A DNA stretch of 9,708 bases from positions 1 through 9,708 of the forward strand of contig JAWOGN010000233.1 of assembly GCA_046496815.1 (NCBI GenBank), in the 5' to 3' direction. How positions within the stretch are numbered: the stretch's first letter is position 1; every line of letters starts with the position of its first letter. A model generated the notes under the pieces. That model was not told the origin of the DNA. It saw nothing but the letters and a program-made list of their open reading frames with translations, and made no database searches. Made by a program: the position numbers and the translations under genes. This DNA comes from JAWOGN01 sp046496815. GTDB taxonomy: Bacteria; Desulfobacterota; DSM-4660; Desulfatiglandales; Desulfatiglandaceae. Positions 6,137 to 9,708 of this stretch are shown here, in pieces.

Positions 6137-7591
6137 ATGGCAACGTATGACTATGACATAGGCATTATCGGCGGAGGGGCGGCAGGTCTCACCGTGGCAT
6201 CCGGCGCGGCGCAGCTGGGAGCGAAAACACTTCTCATCGAGAAGGAGAAGGAACTGGGCGGCGACTGTCTCCACTATGGGTGTGTGCCGAGCAAGACCCT
6301 GATCCGGACCGCCCAGGCCTATCACACCATAAAAAACGCCCGGGCCTTCGGCCTTCCCAGTTTCGAAGTGCCACCTGTTGATTTTGCGAAAGTCAAAGAG
6401 AGAATCCGCTCGGTGATCGCGACCATTCAAAAACATGACTCGGAAGAAAGGTTTTGCAGCCTCGGCGCCAAGGTGGAATTCGGCGAACCCGGCTTTACGG
6501 ACGAGCACAGCGTCCGATTGAACGGCCGGAGTGTTTCCGCGAAGGCCTGGGTTATAGCCAGCGGCTCCTCACCAGGCAGCCCTCCCATTGAAGGGTTAGA
6601 CAAAACCCCCTATATCACCAACAAAGAGATTTTCTCCCTGGATCGTCTCCCTGGATCCATGATCATTCTGGGCGCCGGACCCATTGCGGCGGAGATGGCC
6701 CAAGCCTTCTGCCGTCTCGGAACAAAAGTATCCGTGGTGCAGCGGAGCGGCCGGATCCTTAGCAAAGAAGATAAGGATATGGCCGATGCGGTCATGGAGG
6801 TTCTGGCCGCTGAGGGGGTCACCTTTCACTTGAACGCTTCGGTTCTCGGAGTAAAGGACCTGGGTAGTGAAAAAGAAGTCCGCCTCAAAAACAAGGAAGG
6901 AGAGACCATTACCTTGAAGGCGGAAAAGATTCTTGTCGCCATGGGACGCGATCCCAATCTGAGCGGTCTTAACCTGGAAGGGATCGGCGTTGAATTCGAC
7001 CGCAAGGGCATCCAAGTGGATGCGCGGATGCGAACGACCCGGAGACACATCTACGGAGCAGGCGATGTAACGGGAAAGTTCCAATTTACCCACGCCGCAG
7101 GCTATGAAGGGGGTATTGTGGTGAGCAACGCGATCTTTCATCTCCCCAGAAAAGCCGATTACACGTTCTTGCCATGGTGTACCTATACCGACCCGGAACT
7201 CGCCGGCATCGGGATGAACGAAAAGCGGGCCAAGGAAGCCGGGATTGAATGCACGACCTTCACGGAGGCCTTCGAAGAAAACGACAGGAGCCTGACAGCG
7301 GGTAACAGGGTCGGAAAGATCAAGATGCTCCTGGACACGAGAGAAAACCTTATCGGGGTTCAGATCCTGGGGCCCCACGCAGGCGAGCTGATGAGCGAGT
7401 GGGTCGCGGTCCTGAACGGCAAGGTAAAGCTCTCCACCGTGGCTTCCGCTGTGCATCCCTACCCAACTCTCGGGGAGATCAACAAGCGGGTGGCAGGCAC
7501 CTATTTTTCCCCCAAGATCTTTTCCGACAAAATCAGGAAAGGGTTGAAATTCTTCTTTCATCTAAAAGGAAGGGCCTGCGGAGGGGCATAG
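6137..7591 (+). CDS. Mercuric-reductase-like FAD-dependent disulfide oxidoreductase
   Basis: A 484-residue cytoplasmic flavoprotein of class I pyridine nucleotide-disulfide oxidoreductases. The FAD site GIIGGGAAGLTVA is at residues 9-21. The redox-active disulfide is C44-LHYG-C49. The NAD(P)H-binding GAGPIAAEMAQAF is in mid-protein, followed by VVQRSGRIL, where an Arg rather than an acidic residue suggests NADPH. A second FAD contact, HIYGAGDVTG, follows, then the dimerisation domain. The usual His-Glu pair near the C-terminus (HPTLSE in lipoamide dehydrogenase) is here Y442-P-T-L-G-E447, as in MerA where this position is Tyr. True MerA's N-terminal HMA domain and C-terminal Cys-Cys pair are absent; only C481 lies near the end (RACGGA). 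It is therefore probably not a mercury reductase, and the substrate is unknown. The ATG at 6137 has AGGAG seven bases upstream. Confidence 0.9.
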   Translation: MATYDYDIGIIGGGAAGLTVASGAAQLGAKTLLIEKEKELGGDCLHYGCVPSKTLIRTAQAYHTIKNARAFGLPSFEVPPVDFAKVKERIRSVIATIQKHDSEERFCSLGAKVEFGEPGFTDEHSVRLNGRSVSAKAWVIASGSSPGSPPIEGLDKTPYITNKEIFSLDRLPGSMIILGAGPIAAEMAQAFCRLGTKVSVVQRSGRILSKEDKDMADAVMEVLAAEGVTFHLNASVLGVKDLGSEKEVRLKNKEGETITLKAEKILVAMGRDPNLSGLNLEGIGVEFDRKGIQVDARMRTTRRHIYGAGDVTGKFQFTHAAGYEGGIVVSNAIFHLPRKADYTFLPWCTYTDPELAGIGMNEKRAKEAGIECTTFTEAFEENDRSLTAGNRVGKIKMLLDTRENLIGVQILGPHAGELMSEWVAVLNGKVKLSTVASAVHPYPTLGEINKRVAGTYFSPKIFSDKIRKGLKFFFHLKGRACGGA

Positions 7592-7649
7592 AGGAGAGGG
7601 GGCTTTGAAGCGGGTTGTGTCGCGTTTCGTTCAGAGAAAAGTCGGGGTA
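7592..7649. other. Convergent gap between flavoprotein gene and prfC
   Basis: The two genes end tail to tail with 58 bases between. No hairpin with a U-run was found on either strand, so termination here would have to be factor-dependent or occur inside the opposite gene. Confidence 0.5.
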
Positions 7650-9236
7650 TCAGTTCTGCTCGCGGGTCTTAAAAAAGGAGATGTGGGGCCAGTCTTCCAT
7701 AACGAAATCGAGTTGCCACGTGCTGGGGGCAAGGTAGGTCAGTCGGCCTTGCGAATCATAGGCAACGTTGTTGCCGTGTTTGTTCATAAACGCTTTGAGT
7801 TTTTTTTGATCGTCGCAGTCAATCCAGCGTGCCGCGGAAAACCCCGCGGACTCATAGACCGCATCCACGCCATATTCGGCCTTCAGTCGTGCTACCGTCA
7901 CGTCGAATTGCAAAGCCCCGACCGCTCCGAGGAAATAGTCTGCGCCCCTTAGGGGGCGAAAAAATTGCACGGTACCCTCCTCAGCCAGCTGGACCAGCCC
8001 CTTTTGAAGCTGTTTCTGTTTCAGTGGATTTTTGAGGACCACCCGCCGGAAATGTTCAGGGGCGAAGTTGGGGATGCCTGTAAATTTCAGGTCTTCCTTT
8101 TCCGAAAACGTATCTCCGATCCGGATGGTGCCGTGGTTGTGAATACCGATAATATCGCCGGGATAGGCCTCTTCAACGTTGGCCCTGTCCTGGGCCATGA
8201 AGATGGTGGCGTTGGCCAAGGCGATGTGCTTTCCAAGCCGGTGGTGAAGGACTTTCATCCCTCGGGTGAATTTCCCGGAGCAGACCCTCAGGAAGGCCAT
8301 TCTGTCCCGGTGGGCCGGGTCCATGTTTGCCTGGATCTTGAATACAAAACCGGAGAAAGACGCCTCATAGGGAGAGACCCTTCTGCTCACGGCCGGTCTC
8401 GGACTGGGGGCCGGCGCCATTTCAACAAAGGCATCGAGCAGTTCCCTGACGCCGAAATTATTGAGGGCACTGCCGAAAAAAACGGGTGTCTGGTTTCCGC
8501 CCAGAAAGTGGTCCATTTCCAAAGGATTGGCCGCCCCATCCAGCAATGCTACATCCTCGCGCAGCGCATCGGCCCGGCTGCCCAGCAGCCTCTCCAGCCC
8601 GGCATCCGACAGATCGCCGATCCGGATCCCGTCGTGATTCCGGGTTTGCTCTCCGGGCGTGAAAAGATGGAGTCCCCTGCGGTAGAGATTGTAAACCCCT
8701 TTGAAGCCCTTGCCCATGCCGATGGGCCATGAAAGGGGCGTGCATTCGATCTGAAGTTTGTCTTCTATTTCGCTCAGGATATCCAGCGGCGGCAGCCCTT
8801 CGCGGTCGAGCTTATTGATAAAGGTGATGATGGGGGTATTGCGCATGCGGCATACCTCCATCAACTTTTCCGTCTGAGATTCGACTCCTTTGACGCTGTC
8901 GATGACCATCAGCGCGCTGTCCACGGCGGTCAGGACCCTGTAGGTGTCTTCAGAGAAATCTTGATGTCCCGGGGTGTCGAGGAGATTTATTTCAAAATCT
9001 CTGTAGTTGAACTTCATCACCGCGGTGGAGACGGAGATGCCCCGCTCCCTTTCGATGTCCATCCAGTCGCCGGCGGCATACCGCGACGCCTTGCGCGCCT
9101 TGACGGCACCGGCGATGCGAATGGCACCGCCAAAGAGAAGCAGTTTTTCCGTCAACGTGGTCTTGCCCGCATCGGGATGGCTGATGATCGCAAATGTCCT
9201 GCGCTTTTCGATTTCTTTCTGATACGTTTCATTCAT
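7650..9236 (-). CDS. prfC: Peptide chain release factor 3 (RF3), translational GTPase
   Basis: A 528-residue protein, nearly the length of E. coli RF3 (529). RF3 is a cytoplasmic GTPase that removes RF1 or RF2 from the ribosome after peptide release. All G-domain motifs are present: SHPDAGKTT (19-27, P-loop), RGISVSTAV (65-73, switch I), DTPGHQDF (87-94) and NKLD (141-144). Domain II and the C-terminal domain follow, with the RF3 hallmarks FRPLRGADYFLGAVGALQFDV. SHPDAGKT in place of GHVDAGKT and the absence of a domain IV separate it from EF-G. The frame is open to an ATG at 9281. The ATG at 9236 (MNETYQKEIEKRRTFAI) has CCGGAG eight bases upstream and gives the family-typical start. It stands alone, convergent with the flavoprotein gene. 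Confidence 0.97.
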   Translation of the reverse strand: MNETYQKEIEKRRTFAIISHPDAGKTTLTEKLLLFGGAIRIAGAVKARKASRYAAGDWMDIERERGISVSTAVMKFNYRDFEINLLDTPGHQDFSEDTYRVLTAVDSALMVIDSVKGVESQTEKLMEVCRMRNTPIITFINKLDREGLPPLDILSEIEDKLQIECTPLSWPIGMGKGFKGVYNLYRRGLHLFTPGEQTRNHDGIRIGDLSDAGLERLLGSRADALREDVALLDGAANPLEMDHFLGGNQTPVFFGSALNNFGVRELLDAFVEMAPAPSPRPAVSRRVSPYEASFSGFVFKIQANMDPAHRDRMAFLRVCSGKFTRGMKVLHHRLGKHIALANATIFMAQDRANVEEAYPGDIIGIHNHGTIRIGDTFSEKEDLKFTGIPNFAPEHFRRVVLKNPLKQKQLQKGLVQLAEEGTVQFFRPLRGADYFLGAVGALQFDVTVARLKAEYGVDAVYESAGFSAARWIDCDDQKKLKAFMNKHGNNVAYDSQGRLTYLAPSTWQLDFVMEDWPHISFFKTREQN

Positions 9237-9244
9237 TTCATAAT

Positions 9245-9250
9245 CTCCGG
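9245..9250 (-). promoter_or_regulatory. Ribosome binding site that sets the prfC start
   Basis: On the minus strand CCGGAG (9250-9245) lies eight bases before the ATG at 9236. The in-frame upstream ATGs at 9260 and 9281 lack a comparable site. Confidence 0.6.
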
Positions 9251-9455
9251 AAACGCCCATGAACGCACACCCTCTCGGCATCGGGCGGCATTGAAACTCA
9301 GCATAAACCGGCTCTCCGGGAAAGACTGCCGACCGGAACAGGTTCGAGAATTCGGCTATTGTGTGTTTACGGTTAAGGGAGATGGCGGGGCGCCTGAATC
9401 ATGGCGGCGTTTGGCGCAGGCGGTGAAATATTTGCAAAATGAATAGGGGAAGACC
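9251..9455. other. prfC upstream region with a possible short coding remnant on the plus strand
   Basis: No good minus-strand promoter for prfC was recognised; TATGCT near 9303-9308 is a poor -10 candidate without a clear -35. On the plus strand, a frame ending with TAG at 9444-9446 reads plausibly protein-like over its last 30 codons (VKGDGGAPESWRRLAQAV, then KYLQNE). It has no start with a ribosome binding site. It could be the degraded 3' end of a lost gene, or chance. Confidence 0.25.
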
Positions 9456-9686
9456 ATGTTTTCTAGGGAGTGGAAAAATCACTTTGAATCGTCCTCAAAC
9501 ATAAAAGGTAAGCGTTCACAGGTTCAGGGTTTCCCGATGAAATCGGGATTCAGGGTTAAGGACAAAGAAGGGATTGAGGACCCGAAATCGTCGTTAAAAA
9601 TGCTCATTTTCCCAAGTAATTGCCAATTTAGTTCCAAATTTTGGATTAGGCCTGACAAAGCTGACGCTTTTCTCATAAATACGTAA
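9456..9686 (+). CDS. Doubtful small hypothetical frame (76 aa) in repeat-like AT-rich DNA
   Basis: ATG at 9456 is preceded by AGGGGA five bases upstream, and the frame ends at 9686. The predicted peptide is basic, rich in Ser, Lys and Phe (KSSLKMLIFPSNCQFSSKF is one segment), and has no domain I recognise. Base composition drops well below that of the neighbouring genes, and the frame runs through a hairpin and direct repeats. It is more likely repeat-derived non-coding DNA than a gene, but it is listed because start, site and length are acceptable. Confidence 0.2.
   Translation: MFSREWKNHFESSSNIKGKRSQVQGFPMKSGFRVKDKEGIEDPKSSLKMLIFPSNCQFSSKFWIRPDKADAFLINT
9523..9557. repeat. Hairpin flanked by 9-base direct repeats
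   Basis: TTCAGGGTT occurs at 9523-9531 and 9549-9557. Between them TCCCGAT (9532-9538) and ATCGGGA (9542-9548) form a perfect 7-base stem with a 3-base loop. A direct repeat abutting both sides of a palindrome is typical of a short interspersed repetitive element. No transcript ending here is evident. Confidence 0.5.
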
Positions 9687-9708
9687 CCCAAATGCACTCC
9701 GTGGACGA

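Noticed and set aside
5407..6138. 243-codon minus-strand frame across the DUF547 gene
   Set aside because: It is antisense to a complete DUF547 protein, and the predicted product has no recognisable family features.
6596..7561. 321-codon minus-strand frame inside the flavoprotein gene
   Set aside because: The plus strand encodes a full-length, motif-complete oxidoreductase. The antisense frame shows no domain or ribosome binding site.
6137..7591. Calling the flavoprotein merA or lpdA
   Set aside because: The C-terminal Cys pair and HMA domain of MerA are missing. The catalytic His of lipoamide dehydrogenase is replaced by Tyr, and no 2-oxoacid dehydrogenase or mer genes are adjacent.
7965..8732. 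255-codon plus-strand frame opposite prfC
   Set aside because: prfC on the other strand is complete, with all G motifs; this is an antisense shadow.

Overview
The window reads as a stretch of Gram-negative chromosome from an organism like the anaerobic or sulfate-reducing Desulfobacterota (former Deltaproteobacteria). This is inferred from the gene families and style, not from any marker gene. The clues are two adjacent solute-binding-protein-dependent secondary carboxylate transporters, a MerA-like flavoprotein next to a secreted DUF547 protein, a full-length prfC, strong AAGGAGG ribosome binding sites, and AT-rich intergenic DNA with short CGAAA-type repeats. No rRNA, tRNA, CRISPR array, transposase, phage or plasmid gene was seen.

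Bases 1-4470 (minus strand) carry two transport units in tandem. The upstream unit is a tripartite tricarboxylate transporter in the order tctC (periplasmic receptor), tctA (12-TM permease), tctB (4-TM small subunit). About 180 bases further on, behind its own predicted sigma-70-type promoter, is a TAXI-type TRAP binding protein followed by a fused TRAP permease that runs off the left edge. In both units the binding-protein gene is separated from its permease gene by a perfect hairpin with a 6-base loop. This fits differential expression of abundant receptor versus scarce membrane protein.

Bases 4471-5286 hold no convincing gene. They contain an imperfect inverted repeat built from 7-base CGAA/TTCG units, several small hairpins, a possible promoter, and a long leader in front of the next gene.

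Bases 5287-7591 (plus strand) encode a secreted DUF547 protein and then a pyridine nucleotide-disulfide oxidoreductase of the mercuric-reductase-like branch, probably co-transcribed. The flavoprotein keeps the redox CxxxxC and has the MerA-style Tyr in place of the usual catalytic His, but lacks the C-terminal Cys pair that defines true mercuric reductases.

Bases 7650-9236 (minus strand) are prfC, peptide chain release factor 3, convergent with the flavoprotein. The remaining 470 bases hold the prfC upstream region, a possible short orphan coding remnant, and an AT-rich repeat-like segment with a hairpin and a doubtful 76-codon frame.

Nothing here is clearly a new defence or mobile system. 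The points most worth a second look are the matched intercistronic hairpins, the heptad inverted repeat, and the DUF547/MerA-like pair.
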